DNA from: Luteimonas sp. MC1825
GTDB lineage: Bacteria; Pseudomonadota; Gammaproteobacteria; Xanthomonadales; Xanthomonadaceae
NCBI RefSeq assembly: GCF_014764385.1
Contig: NZ_CP061714.1
Span: 372,001 to 436,000, forward strand
DNA: 64,000 nt
Direction of reading: 5' to 3'
Shown here one piece after another: positions 23,507 to 31,922 of this stretch; positions within the stretch are counted from its first letter, which is position 1; every line of letters begins with the position of its first letter. Both the position numbers and the translations under genes were made by a program. Under the pieces are notes generated by a model, which saw nothing but the letters and a program-made list of their open reading frames with translations, was not told where the DNA came from and did not search any database.

Positions 23507-24574
23507 ATGCGCAAGATCCTGCACATCGACATGGACGCGTTCTACGCGTCGGTGGAGCAGCGCGACGATCCCGCCCTGCGCGGGCGCCCGGTGGTCGTGG
23601 CCTGGCGCGGCGCGCGCTCGGTGGTGTGCGCGGCGTCGTACGAGGCGCGCGTGTTCGGCGTGCGCTCGGCGATGCCCGCGGTGCGCGCCGAGCGGCTGTG
23701 CCCGGACGCGGTGTTCGTGCCACCGGATTTCGCGCGCTACAAGGCGGTCTCAAGGCAGGTGCGGGAGATCTTCCTGCGCCATACCGACCTCGTGCAGCCG
23801 CTGTCGCTGGACGAGGCCTACCTGGACGTGACCGCGCCCAAGGTCGCCTCGCCCAGCGCCACCGAATCGGCGCGCATGATCCGCGCCGCGATCCGCGACG
23901 AGACCGCGCTCACCGCGTCGGCCGGCATCGCGCCCAACAAGTTCCTGGCCAAGATCGCCTCGGACTGGAACAAGCCCGACGGCCAGTTCGTGATCCGGCC
24001 GTCGCAGGTCGACGCGTTCCTCGCTCCGTTGCCGGTGGGGCGTATCCCTGGCGTCGGCAAGGTGATGGAGGCGAAGCTGGCCGCGATCGGCGTGGCCACG
24101 ATGGGCGACCTGCGCGGGTTCGCGGTCGAGGAGTTGCAGGCGCGCTTCGGAAGCTTCGGCGCCAGCCTGCACCGGCGTGCGCACGGCATCGACGAGCGTC
24201 CGGTTGAGCCCAACCAGCCGGTGCAGTCGATCTCCGCGGAAGACACCTTCGCCACCGACCTGCCGTTGGCGGAGATCGAGCCCGCGATCCGCGCGCTGGC
24301 CGCGAAGGCCTGGGCGGCGAGTCGCAAGACGGAGCGCGTGGGGCGCACGGTGGTGCTGAAGCTCAAGACCGCGCAGTTCCGCATCCTGACGCGCAGCTAC
24401 ACGCCGGAGTCGCCCCCGGCCACCGAGGCGGAATTCGCGGCGTTCGCGCTTGCCCTGAGGGAGCGCGTCGACCTGCCCGGGTCGACACGCTACCGGTTGG
24501 TCGGCGTAGGCCTCGGCGGATTCCGCGAACCCGGGGAACTGCCGCTGCAGGCGGTCCTGTTCAATCCGCGCTGA
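23507..24574 (+). CDS. dinB: DNA polymerase IV (Y family)
   Basis: Translesion polymerase of 355 residues. The catalytic carboxylates are in MRKILHIDMDAFYASVEQ and in SLDEAYLDVT. Helix-hairpin-helix (GRIPGVGKVMEAKL) and little-finger domains follow. I prefer the ATG at 23507, which gives the conserved N terminus; a start 15 bases earlier is possible. No beta-clamp motif could be assigned with certainty at the C terminus (LQAVLFNPR). The 3' end overlaps the convergent LABN gene by 14 bases. Confidence 0.96.
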   Translation: MRKILHIDMDAFYASVEQRDDPALRGRPVVVAWRGARSVVCAASYEARVFGVRSAMPAVRAERLCPDAVFVPPDFARYKAVSRQVREIFLRHTDLVQPLSLDEAYLDVTAPKVASPSATESARMIRAAIRDETALTASAGIAPNKFLAKIASDWNKPDGQFVIRPSQVDAFLAPLPVGRIPGVGKVMEAKLAAIGVATMGDLRGFAVEELQARFGSFGASLHRRAHGIDERPVEPNQPVQSISAEDTFATDLPLAEIEPAIRALAAKAWAASRKTERVGRTVVLKLKTAQFRILTRSYTPESPPATEAEFAAFALALRERVDLPGSTRYRLVGVGLGGFREPGELPLQAVLFNPR

Positions 24575-24887
24575 GTTCGCCGCGCGGCGGCCGCGGGCGC
24601 AGGTCCAGCCACAGGCTGTAGGCGGCGGTCAGCGCCGGCAGGAGGTTCTGCAGCACGCCCACCGCGTCCTGCTTTTCGGAGAACAGGAAGTACGACAGCG
24701 TCATCGCGCTGCCGCACAGGCTGATGATCCAGAAGCTGCGCGGCACGACCGCGCGGCCGGCCTGCCGCGAGGCCGCGAACTGCACCAGCCAGCGCGCGCC
24801 GAACAGCATGGCGCCGGCCAGGCCGATCAGCTTCCATGGCGTCACCACGACGCCGGTCCACGCCAGCGCGGCAATGGTCTCGTTCAT
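24561..24887 (-). CDS. Lipid A biosynthesis N-terminal (LABN) domain membrane protein
   Basis: Small membrane protein of 108 residues with three hydrophobic segments. It matches the LABN domain family: LFGARWLVQFAASRQAGRAVVPRSFWIISLCGS, then a Leu/Tyr-rich C-terminal helix. Such proteins often sit beside family-2 glycosyltransferases in lipid A or polyprenyl-sugar pathways and may act as membrane partner or flippase. The ATG overlaps the GT2 stop (ATGA), strongly coupling the two. Last gene of a minus-strand operon with GT2, EptA-like and PAP2 genes. Exact function unknown. Confidence 0.85.
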   Translation of the reverse strand: MNETIAALAWTGVVVTPWKLIGLAGAMLFGARWLVQFAASRQAGRAVVPRSFWIISLCGSAMTLSYFLFSEKQDAVGVLQNLLPALTAAYSLWLDLRPRPPRGELSAD

Positions 24888-25666
24888 GGCATCACTCCCG
24901 TGTCCTGCGTCGCGCGTTCGTCGGCCACGGCGCAGGCGCCGCGCCGCAGCAGCCAGAGCACCCCGCGCAGGTCGCTGATGCCGACCAGCGCGCGCCCGAG
25001 GTTGTCGTACTTGCTGTTGCCGTGCAGGCGCGGGCGGTGGCCCACCGGAACGCTGAGGGTGCGCCAGCCGGCCCGCTGCATCAGCGCCGGCAGGTAGCGA
25101 TGCATGTGGTCGAACGCCGGCAGGTCCAGGAACGCATCGCGCGCGAACAGCTTGATGCCGCAGCCGGTGTCCGGGGTCGCGTCGTGCAGCAGCCGCGCGC
25201 GGATCGCGTTGGCAATGCGCGAGGCCACGCGTTTGCTCGTGGAATCCTCGCGCTTCACGCGCCAGCCAGCGAACAGGCGCACGTCGTCGCCGGCGGTGGC
25301 ACGCGCCTGCAGCAAGCGCGGCAGGTCGGCGGGATCGTTCTGGCCATCGCCGTCGAGCGTCGCCACCCACGGCGCGCGCGCCGCCCTCACGCCGGTGCGC
25401 AACGCTGCGCTCTGGCCGCTGCGCACGCGGTGGCGCAGCACGCGCAGGTGCGGGCGCGTGGCCGCGCATCGTGCCAGCGCGGCGTCGGTGCCGTCGTCGG
25501 AGGCATCGTCGACGCAGATGACCTCGTAGCTGTCGACGGCCGCGGCAAGCGCCGCATCGATCTCGTCGAGCAGCACCGGCAGGTTGGCGGCCTCATTGAA
25601 CGCCGGTACCACCACGCTGAGCTCGGGGGCCCACGGGCCGTGGGTGGGCGGCAGGTTCATGGTCAT
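24884..25666 (-). CDS. Family 2 glycosyltransferase, polyprenyl-phosphate sugar synthase-like
   Basis: Cytoplasmic GT2 of 260 residues with a GT-A fold: PELSVVVPAFNEAANLPVLL, VDDASDDGT, and the metal-binding ATLDGDGQNDP. The layout resembles dolichol/undecaprenyl-phosphate sugar synthases (DPM1/ArnC-like), but it lacks C-terminal membrane helices, which the coupled LABN protein could supply. The ATG overlaps the stop of the EptA-like gene (ATGA). It probably makes the lipid-linked sugar used by the ArnT-like enzyme of the same island; the sugar is not known. Confidence 0.85.
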   Translation of the reverse strand: MTMNLPPTHGPWAPELSVVVPAFNEAANLPVLLDEIDAALAAAVDSYEVICVDDASDDGTDAALARCAATRPHLRVLRHRVRSGQSAALRTGVRAARAPWVATLDGDGQNDPADLPRLLQARATAGDDVRLFAGWRVKREDSTSKRVASRIANAIRARLLHDATPDTGCGIKLFARDAFLDLPAFDHMHRYLPALMQRAGWRTLSVPVGHRPRLHGNSKYDNLGRALVGISDLRGVLWLLRRGACAVADERATQDTGVMP

Positions 25667-27324
25667 GCGATGCACTCCGCAAAGACGTCGTGGCGCTGGT
25701 CGTAAGACATGGTGCGTACCTGGAGCAGGCCGAGGACTGAATGGAACAGGTCGTCGTGGCTGGCCGGTGCGCGTGCCCGGCGGGCCAGGCATGCGCGGTC
25801 GAAATGCCGCGCCGCCGCCATGCCCGGCGACAGCCAGGCCACCATGGGCACCTTCTTCTGCGTGTCCGGGGCGATGGCGTAGGGCAGGCCGTGCAGGTAC
25901 AGCCCGTTCTCGCCCAGGGATTCGCCATGGTCTGATATGTACAGCAACGCGCTGTCGCGGTCGTGACGGCGCGCGAGCAGGGCGATGGTATCGGCCAGCA
26001 TGTCGTCGGTGGCGAGCACCGCGTTGTCGTAGCTGTTCACCACCTGCTCGCGGCTGCAGTGGCCGAGGTCGTCGCTGTCGCAGGTCGGCACGAACCGGCG
26101 AAGCCGCTCCGGCACGCGGCGGTGGTAGGCAGGACCGTGGGTGCCGACCTGGTGCAGCACGATCACCTGGTCGCCGGGCCAGCGGTCGATGGCGGCATCA
26201 AGCCCGGACAGCAGGATGTCGTCGTGGCATTCGTGCGCGCCGCAGCCCCCCGGGGACGTGTCCTGCATCGCCTCGTACGCAAGGCCGGTGCACACGCCCT
26301 TGCAGCCGGACTGGTTGTCGCGCCAGATGGTGTGCACGCCGGCGTGCTCGAGCACGTGCAGCAGGGATTCGGAATTCGCCAGCCGTGCCTTGTCGTAGCC
26401 CTCGCGGCCGTCCGGCGAGAACATGCATGGCAGAGACACCTCCGTGCTGGTGCCGCAGGCGGTCACGTCGATGAAGTTGATCGCGTCGGACGCAGCCAGC
26501 CTCGGCGTGGTCTGCCGCGCATAGCCGTTCAATCCCCAGTTCTGTGCACGCACGGTCTCGCCGATGACCAGCACCAGCAGGCGTGACCGCGCGTCGGGCG
26601 GGCGCACCGCGAGCGTCGCATCGCCGCCAAGCACGCGACGCGGGCTGTGCATGGCGCCATCGCCGCCGGCGATGGTGGCCGCCGCGACCACCAGGTTGCC
26701 GGGCGTGATCAGGTGCCGCAGTTCGCGGTTGTTGCGCATCAGTGCCGACAGGTCCTGGAACCCGCCGAGGGCGGCGCCCGCGGCGAGCACCGCCAGCGCC
26801 AGCAGCCAGCCCAGGCGGGCCACGCCCGCGCGCGCCAGCGTGCGCCGCCGCAGGCGGATGCGGGACAGCACCAGCATGGGCAGCCCGGCATGCAGTACCA
26901 GCGAAGGCAGCAGGCCCCAGGACAGCAGTTCGCCGGCCTCGCGCGCGTCGGTCTGCAGCACGTTGCGCACCATGTCGGTGTCGAAATACGTGCCGTAGTT
27001 GCGCGCGTAGTGGTTGGCCGCGGCGCCCGCCACGAGCAGCAGGGCCAGCACCGGCTTCGCCAGAGGGCCATGCAGCAGCACGCAGAACAGGAACGCCTGC
27101 AGCGCGAACACCAGCACCAGCAGGCAGGCCGCCGCGAGCGCCCCGGACGCGCCCGCCAGCGCCCCGGTCGCGAACACCGCATGCCAGAACGGCCCGTTGC
27201 AGGCCAGCACGAAGTACAGGCTGGCCCACAGCGCCAGGGTTTCCACCGTCATCGCCGGCCGCCAGGCGCCCAGCCGACCAATCAGATCGATGGGGTGTCG
27301 ACGCGGCAGTGCGGCAACGCTCAC
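25663..27324 (-). CDS. Phosphoethanolamine transferase (EptA/PmrC-like)
   Basis: Membrane sulfatase-fold enzyme of 553 residues adding phosphoethanolamine to lipid A. I chose GTG 27324, overlapping the PAP2 stop (GTGA), because it restores the family N terminus before MTVETLALWASLYFVLACNG. Five membrane helices occupy about residues 25-185. The catalytic domain has GETVRAQNWGLNGY (metal Glu), the nucleophile Thr in GTSTEVSLPCMFSP, HQVGTHGPAYHRR, and the metal pair in SDHGESLGENGLYLHG. Paired cysteines match the EptA disulfides. Likely activated by the PmrAB-like system nearby; confers cationic-peptide resistance in relatives. Confidence 0.93.
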   Translation of the reverse strand: MSVAALPRRHPIDLIGRLGAWRPAMTVETLALWASLYFVLACNGPFWHAVFATGALAGASGALAAACLLVLVFALQAFLFCVLLHGPLAKPVLALLLVAGAAANHYARNYGTYFDTDMVRNVLQTDAREAGELLSWGLLPSLVLHAGLPMLVLSRIRLRRRTLARAGVARLGWLLALAVLAAGAALGGFQDLSALMRNNRELRHLITPGNLVVAAATIAGGDGAMHSPRRVLGGDATLAVRPPDARSRLLVLVIGETVRAQNWGLNGYARQTTPRLAASDAINFIDVTACGTSTEVSLPCMFSPDGREGYDKARLANSESLLHVLEHAGVHTIWRDNQSGCKGVCTGLAYEAMQDTSPGGCGAHECHDDILLSGLDAAIDRWPGDQVIVLHQVGTHGPAYHRRVPERLRRFVPTCDSDDLGHCSREQVVNSYDNAVLATDDMLADTIALLARRHDRDSALLYISDHGESLGENGLYLHGLPYAIAPDTQKKVPMVAWLSPGMAAARHFDRACLARRARAPASHDDLFHSVLGLLQVRTMSYDQRHDVFAECIA

Positions 27325-28025
27325 GCCGCGCGCTCCGCCGGCGTGGGCCACAACGCGGCCACCGCCACGGCGACCGCCCAGCACAGCGCCGCCGCCCACA
27401 GGTCGTGCGACAGGAAGTGCGCGCCGCGCAGCTGCTGGTCGACGCCGAAGACCAGGCCGACCACCGCGCCGATGGCGAGCCCTGCGCGACGGCCGGCCGG
27501 GGTCGTTGCCGAAAACGCCAGTGCGAGCCATGCGTATCCGGCGCCGGCATGGCCGGCAGGGAAGCAGGCGCCGCCGCCGTCGCCGGGGAGGGCGCCGCCG
27601 CCGTAGCGCACGAGGTCCCACGGACAATGGACGGCGGTAACCTGCTTCAGCGTGGCCAGCAGCGTCGCGGCTGCCAGCACCGACAAGGCGAGCCTCCCCA
27701 GGCGCTGGCGATGCGGCCGCAGCGCGGCCACGGCGTACGTCGCCAGCCACGCCACGACCACGGCCACCCACGCGAGCCTGCACGCCAGCGCGCCGCCATC
27801 GTGCAGCAGCCCGCGCGCGATGGCATCGTCACGCAGCGCCCAGCGCTGGCCCTCCCACGCGAACAGCGCATCGGCGAGCACGGTATCCAGCGCGGTCTGC
27901 CGCGCGGCGATCGCAAGCACCGCCGGCAGCAGCGCCCACGGCAGGAGCGCCCAGCCGCTGTATGCGCGGAAGGCGCCACGCGCGCCGGCGGCCGGCAAGG
28001 ACAGGGTGGAGAGTTCGGGACGCAT
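27321..28025 (-). CDS. PAP2-family membrane phosphatase
   Basis: Polytopic phosphatase of 234 residues with the three PAP2 signature regions: KQVTAVHCPWDLVRYGG, PAGHAGAGYAW and RGAHFLSHDLWAA. The SGH motif is AGH here, a tolerated variant. Substrates in this family include undecaprenyl diphosphate and lipid A phosphates; beside EptA- and ArnT-like genes a role in lipid A or carrier-lipid dephosphorylation is most likely. First gene of the coupled set PAP2, EptA, GT2, LABN; 77 bases after the ArnT-like gene, perhaps in the same transcript. Confidence 0.9.
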   Translation of the reverse strand: MRPELSTLSLPAAGARGAFRAYSGWALLPWALLPAVLAIAARQTALDTVLADALFAWEGQRWALRDDAIARGLLHDGGALACRLAWVAVVVAWLATYAVAALRPHRQRLGRLALSVLAAATLLATLKQVTAVHCPWDLVRYGGGALPGDGGGACFPAGHAGAGYAWLALAFSATTPAGRRAGLAIGAVVGLVFGVDQQLRGAHFLSHDLWAAALCWAVAVAVAALWPTPAERAA

Positions 28026-28102
28026 CGCGGAGACCGGGTGGAGGTGCGGCGATGATCGTGGCGCGCTTGTCGGAGAGGCGTGGGAGCAGTGTTCGCGCTT
28101 TG

Positions 28103-29797
28103 TTAATTGCCGTCGCGGAAGAACGGCGGCACCTGGCAGTGCGGTGTGATCGCGGTGCCGGGCACCAGCCACCAGTCCTGGCGGCTGGCGCGGCCCATCG
28201 GCAGGGCGCGGCTGCGGTCCACGCAGGGGCCGAGCGCATCGGCGGGCAGCCACAGCCAGCGCCGCTCCGGCGCTCCGGCGATCCACGCGGCGGCCTCGCG
28301 CCACTGCAGGTGCCAGGGCTGGCGATAGCCGAATTCGGCGACGGGGCGCACGGCCTGCAGCAGGTGCTGTTCGCGCCACGCCACTGCGCCGAGCTCGCCG
28401 TCCGCGCCGAGGTGCGCGTCCACCCGCCGCATCAGCGCGCGCCCGGAACTCGAGGCATCCAGCGCCGGCGCCAGCACCAGTCCGTAGGTCGTCCACAGCA
28501 GCGCCGTGAACAGCACGAGTGCCAGCGCGATGCGGCGCCCGCGGAACACCGCGGCGAGCAGCAGGGCGCCGGCACCGAGCACCCCCAGCGCCCACAGCAG
28601 CGTGCGCATGTCCGGCGCCGCGATGCCGCGCGTCGTGGCGACGCGCGCGGCCCACGTGGCATCCGCCAGGCCGCTCGCCGCCGCGCCAAGGCACAGTGCC
28701 GCGACCAGCAGCAGCCAGCCACGCAGCAGCCGGCGCACGCCGGTGCGGCGCAGCAGCGCCGGCAGCAGCGGGGCCGCGGCCAGGCACAGGGCCGGCAGTG
28801 CCGGGAACACGTACACCTCGCGCTTGCCGGGGCTGAGCGAGAAGAACAGCAGCACCAGCGCCGCCCAGCCCAGCAGCAGCACGTAGCGCGGATCGCCGCG
28901 GCGCAGCCGCCGCCACCACGCCGGCAGCAGCCACGGCAGGAGCAGCGCGCCGGGCAGCCACAGCGTGGCGATGGTCTGCGCGTAGTACCAGGGCGGCTGC
29001 ACGTGGTGCCAGGCGTTGACGTAGCGCTCGCCGGTCTGGCGGAAGAGCAGTTCGTGCGCGTAGGCCTGCAATGCCGGATCCGGGTGGCGCAGCAACGCCA
29101 GGCCGAGCGGCGCAAGCCAGACCGCCACGCCGGCCACGAAGGCCGCGACCGCGAGCGCGGAATCGCCCGCGACGCGCGCGGCGGGCAGGCGAGGCTGGCC
29201 ACGCCGGACCCACAGCCACGGCAGCAGCACCAGCAGCGGCAGGAAGCCCACGCCCTTGGTCACGGTGCCCAGGCCCGCGGCGAACATGCCTGCGGCGAGC
29301 CAGCGCCGTTCGCGCCCGTACAGCAGGTGGCGCAGCAGGGCGCACAGCGACAGCGTGGTCAGCGCCACCAGCACCATGTCGATCTGCGCACGCTTTGCCT
29401 GCAGGCCGAACTGCAGGCACACGAACAGCGCGCCCACCGCCCACGGCGCTTGCCGCCGCGACCACAGCCGTGCGGCGGCGTCGCGCACCAGAACCAGCGT
29501 CGCCAGCGCCGCAAGCAACGATGGCAGCAGGAACGCCACCCGCCAGTCGCGCACAAGCGTCCAGCTCGCGGCCTGCATCCACATGAACACCGGCGGCTTC
29601 TCGGCGTAGGCCTCGCGGCCGCGGCGCGGCACCAGCCAGTCGCCGCTGTCCACCATGGCGCGTGCCGCCAGCACGAACCTCGGCTCGTCCGGTGGCGACG
29701 GGTCACGCAGGCCCAGACCCGCGGCCAGCGCGAACAACAACAGCAGCGCCAGCGGCCAGGTGCGCGTGGAACTCGGGACGGGAGGGAATGGCGGCAT
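28103..29797 (-). CDS. ArnT-like lipid A glycosyltransferase (GT83/PMT family)
   Basis: Polytopic enzyme of 564 residues that would transfer a sugar from a polyprenyl phosphate to lipid A in the periplasm. The first periplasmic loop has the catalytic-type acidic motif (DPSPPDEPRF), followed by the family block YAEKPPVFMWM. About a dozen hydrophobic segments precede a soluble C-terminal domain. The ATG at 29797 is favoured because a hydrophobic helix follows quickly. It diverges from the OmpR-type regulator across a 106-base region with repeats. ArnA/ArnB are absent from the window, so the sugar need not be aminoarabinose. Confidence 0.88.
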   Translation of the reverse strand: MPPFPPVPSSTRTWPLALLLLFALAAGLGLRDPSPPDEPRFVLAARAMVDSGDWLVPRRGREAYAEKPPVFMWMQAASWTLVRDWRVAFLLPSLLAALATLVLVRDAAARLWSRRQAPWAVGALFVCLQFGLQAKRAQIDMVLVALTTLSLCALLRHLLYGRERRWLAAGMFAAGLGTVTKGVGFLPLLVLLPWLWVRRGQPRLPAARVAGDSALAVAAFVAGVAVWLAPLGLALLRHPDPALQAYAHELLFRQTGERYVNAWHHVQPPWYYAQTIATLWLPGALLLPWLLPAWWRRLRRGDPRYVLLLGWAALVLLFFSLSPGKREVYVFPALPALCLAAAPLLPALLRRTGVRRLLRGWLLLVAALCLGAAASGLADATWAARVATTRGIAAPDMRTLLWALGVLGAGALLLAAVFRGRRIALALVLFTALLWTTYGLVLAPALDASSSGRALMRRVDAHLGADGELGAVAWREQHLLQAVRPVAEFGYRQPWHLQWREAAAWIAGAPERRWLWLPADALGPCVDRSRALPMGRASRQDWWLVPGTAITPHCQVPPFFRDGN

Positions 29798-29830
29798 GGC
29801 GCGGATGCTACCGCCGACACGTGGGAGAAT

Positions 29831-29868
29831 CGTCGGAATCCCGGCGTTCCGACGTCGTTCCGACGTCG
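29831..29868. promoter_or_regulatory. Phased repeats between ArnT-like and response regulator genes, possible operator
   Basis: TTCCGACGTCG is repeated perfectly at 29847-29857 and 29858-29868, giving an 11-bp (one helical turn) period. An inverted copy, CGTCGGAA, is at 29831-29838. Direct repeats with an 11-bp period are typical for OmpR/PmrA-family regulators, though the sequence is not the enterobacterial PmrA box. The block is 36-73 bases upstream of the regulator ATG and 34-71 bases upstream of the ArnT-like ATG, so it could control both. Confidence 0.55.
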
Positions 29869-29903
29869 CGGCGCGCAGCCTCGCGTGATTTCCGGAGCTC
29901 CGC

Positions 29904-30596
29904 ATGCACCTGCTGGTCGTGGAGGACAACCGCGCCCTGGTCGCCAACCTCTTCGATTATTTCGAAGCGCGCGGCCACGTGCTCGACGCGGCGCCCGACG
30001 GCCCCACCGGGCTGCACCTGGCCGGCCACCACGCCTACGACGCCATCGTCCTGGACTGGATGCTGCCGCGCCTGGACGGCCCGGAGGTGCTGCGCCGCCT
30101 GCGCGAGGCGGGCAGCGATGTGCCGGTGCTGATGCTGACCGCGCGCGACGAGCTGCCCGACAAGATCATCGGCTTCCGCGCCGGTGCCGATGACTACCTG
30201 ACCAAGCCGTTCGCGTTGCCCGAACTCGAGGTGCGCCTGGAGGCGCTGGTGACGCGCGCCACCGGCCGCGGGCGCAAGCGCGTGCTCGAGGTCGCCGACC
30301 TCAGGCTCGACCTGTCCACGCTGGAGGCCACCCGCGGCGGACGCGTGCTGCACCTGTATCCGGCCTGCCGCAAACTGCTGGAAGAGCTGATGCGCGCCAG
30401 CCCCGCGGCGGTGACCCGCGACCGCCTGGCACATGTGCTCTGGGGCGATGATCCGCCCGATGGCGACATGCTGCGCTCGCATGTCTACGAGCTGCGGCGC
30501 AGCGTCGACGAACCGTTCGCGCGCAAGCTGATCCATACCCTGCCGCGCGTCGGCTACCGCATCGCCGAGCTCGCCCCCGAGGGTGGCGAGGGATGA
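29904..30596 (+). CDS. OmpR-family response regulator (PmrA-like)
   Basis: Transcription factor of 230 residues. The receiver has the acidic pair in VVEDNRA, phospho-acceptor Asp in AIVLDWMLPRLDG, and Lys in DDYLTKPFALPELEVRLEAL. The C-terminal winged helix contains HVYELRRSVDEPF and TLPRVGYRIAE. The stop overlaps the kinase ATG (ATGA). Divergence from ArnT-like and linkage to EptA-like genes suggests control of lipid A modification. PmrA is the closest role by context; direct evidence would need a promoter test. Confidence 0.92.
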   Translation: MHLLVVEDNRALVANLFDYFEARGHVLDAAPDGPTGLHLAGHHAYDAIVLDWMLPRLDGPEVLRRLREAGSDVPVLMLTARDELPDKIIGFRAGADDYLTKPFALPELEVRLEALVTRATGRGRKRVLEVADLRLDLSTLEATRGGRVLHLYPACRKLLEELMRASPAAVTRDRLAHVLWGDDPPDGDMLRSHVYELRRSVDEPFARKLIHTLPRVGYRIAELAPEGGEG

Positions 30597-31879
30597 CGGT
30601 GCGCCGCAGCCTGCGCAGTCGCCTGACGTGGTCACTGGTCGCCTACGGCCTGCTGCTGTCGCTGGCGGTCATGGTGCATGGCCTGGTGGTCAACGAACAC
30701 GCCGAAGCGCTGGTGTGGAAATCCCTGCTGGAAGCCGAGTTCGACCATTTCCTGGCGCGCAGCGCGGACCCGGGCTACCGCTGGATCGACACCGACACGC
30801 TGGCGCTGTACGAAGCCCCGGCCAGGCCGCTGCCGCCAGAGCTGGCGGCGCTCGGGCCAGGCGTGCACGACGAAGTGGACCTGGCAGGCGGCAAGCACGT
30901 GCTGATGGTGCGTGACCTCGCCGGGCGGCGGCTGGCACTGGCGCTGGACATCACCGACCTGGAGCGACGCGAACGCGAGCTGGGCATGAGCATGCTGGCG
31001 TCCGCGCTGCTGGTGGCGCTGCTGCTCGGGTTGTTCGCGGCCTGGGGCGCGGGGCGGCTGGTGGGTCCGCTGGCGGACGTTGCCGGGCAGATCGCGCGGC
31101 TGCGCCCGGGTCGTGCCGAGTCACGCGTCACGGTGCCGGATGCGGCGACCAGCGAGATCGAGGTGATCGCCGAGGCGGTCAACGGCTACCTCGCCCGCAA
31201 CGCCGAGTTCGTCGAACGCGAGCGTGCGTTCATCGACAGTGCCAGCCACGAGCTGCGCACGCCGATCTCGGTGATCGGCGGTGCGGCCGAACTCGCGTTG
31301 GCGCAGCCGGGCGTGCCGGCCAAGGCGCTGGAAAAGCTGCAGCGCATCCACCGCACCACGCGCGACATGGAGCAGCTGGTGTCGCTGCTGCTGGTGCTGG
31401 CCAAGGAGCCGGCGCGGCTGGCCCACGCCAACGACCACATCGCGCTTGGCGAGCTGATGCCGGAGATCGTGGAGGATCACCGGCCGATGGCCGGGGCCAA
31501 AGGGCTGCAGCTGGATCTCGCGGTCGGACGGCCATGCGAGCTGCTGGCGCCGGCGCCGGTGGTGCAGGCGGCGATCGGCAACCTGCTGCGCAACGCGGTG
31601 GAGAACAGCGGCGACGGCGTGATCCACGTGCGGCTGCTGCCGGGCGCGGTGGTCGAGATCGCCGATCCCGGGCAAGGCATGTCGCCGGAGGAAATCAGCG
31701 CTGTCTATGCGCGCGCCGCGCGCGGCGGCGGGCGCGATGGCGGCGGCATCGGCCTCGACCTGATCACCCGGTTGTGCGCGCACCTGGGCTGGGGGCTGGT
31801 GATCGAGTCGCGCCCGGGCGAGGGCACGACCGCGCGCCTGGACCTGGGCGCGTCGCGGGTCCCGTCCGGCGCGGTGTAG
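30593..31879 (+). CDS. Sensor histidine kinase (PmrB-like)
   Basis: Membrane kinase of 428 residues: membrane helices at about 15-37 and 131-153 enclose a periplasmic domain of roughly 95 residues, then HAMP, HisKA with phospho-acceptor His in SASHELRTPISVIGG, and an ATPase domain (N box GNLLRNAVENS, G1 DPGQGM, G2-like GGGIGLDLI). The F box is poorly conserved. The periplasmic domain shows no clear metal-binding ExxE motif of enterobacterial PmrB, so the signal may differ. Translationally coupled to the response regulator. Confidence 0.9.
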   Translation: MTVRRSLRSRLTWSLVAYGLLLSLAVMVHGLVVNEHAEALVWKSLLEAEFDHFLARSADPGYRWIDTDTLALYEAPARPLPPELAALGPGVHDEVDLAGGKHVLMVRDLAGRRLALALDITDLERRERELGMSMLASALLVALLLGLFAAWGAGRLVGPLADVAGQIARLRPGRAESRVTVPDAATSEIEVIAEAVNGYLARNAEFVERERAFIDSASHELRTPISVIGGAAELALAQPGVPAKALEKLQRIHRTTRDMEQLVSLLLVLAKEPARLAHANDHIALGELMPEIVEDHRPMAGAKGLQLDLAVGRPCELLAPAPVVQAAIGNLLRNAVENSGDGVIHVRLLPGAVVEIADPGQGMSPEEISAVYARAARGGGRDGGGIGLDLITRLCAHLGWGLVIESRPGEGTTARLDLGASRVPSGAV

Positions 31880-31922
31880 GCTTCGGTGCTGCGTCGGCCC
31901 CCCAACCGGCGAGGTGCCCGAC

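Noticed and set aside
20492..23524. About 1000-codon open frame on the minus strand opposite the Pat-type gene
   Set aside because: Low-complexity Arg/His/Gln/Val translation; the plus-strand frame has full domain structure. The same applies to long antisense frames at 27962-30193, 42034-45432 and 49281-51455.
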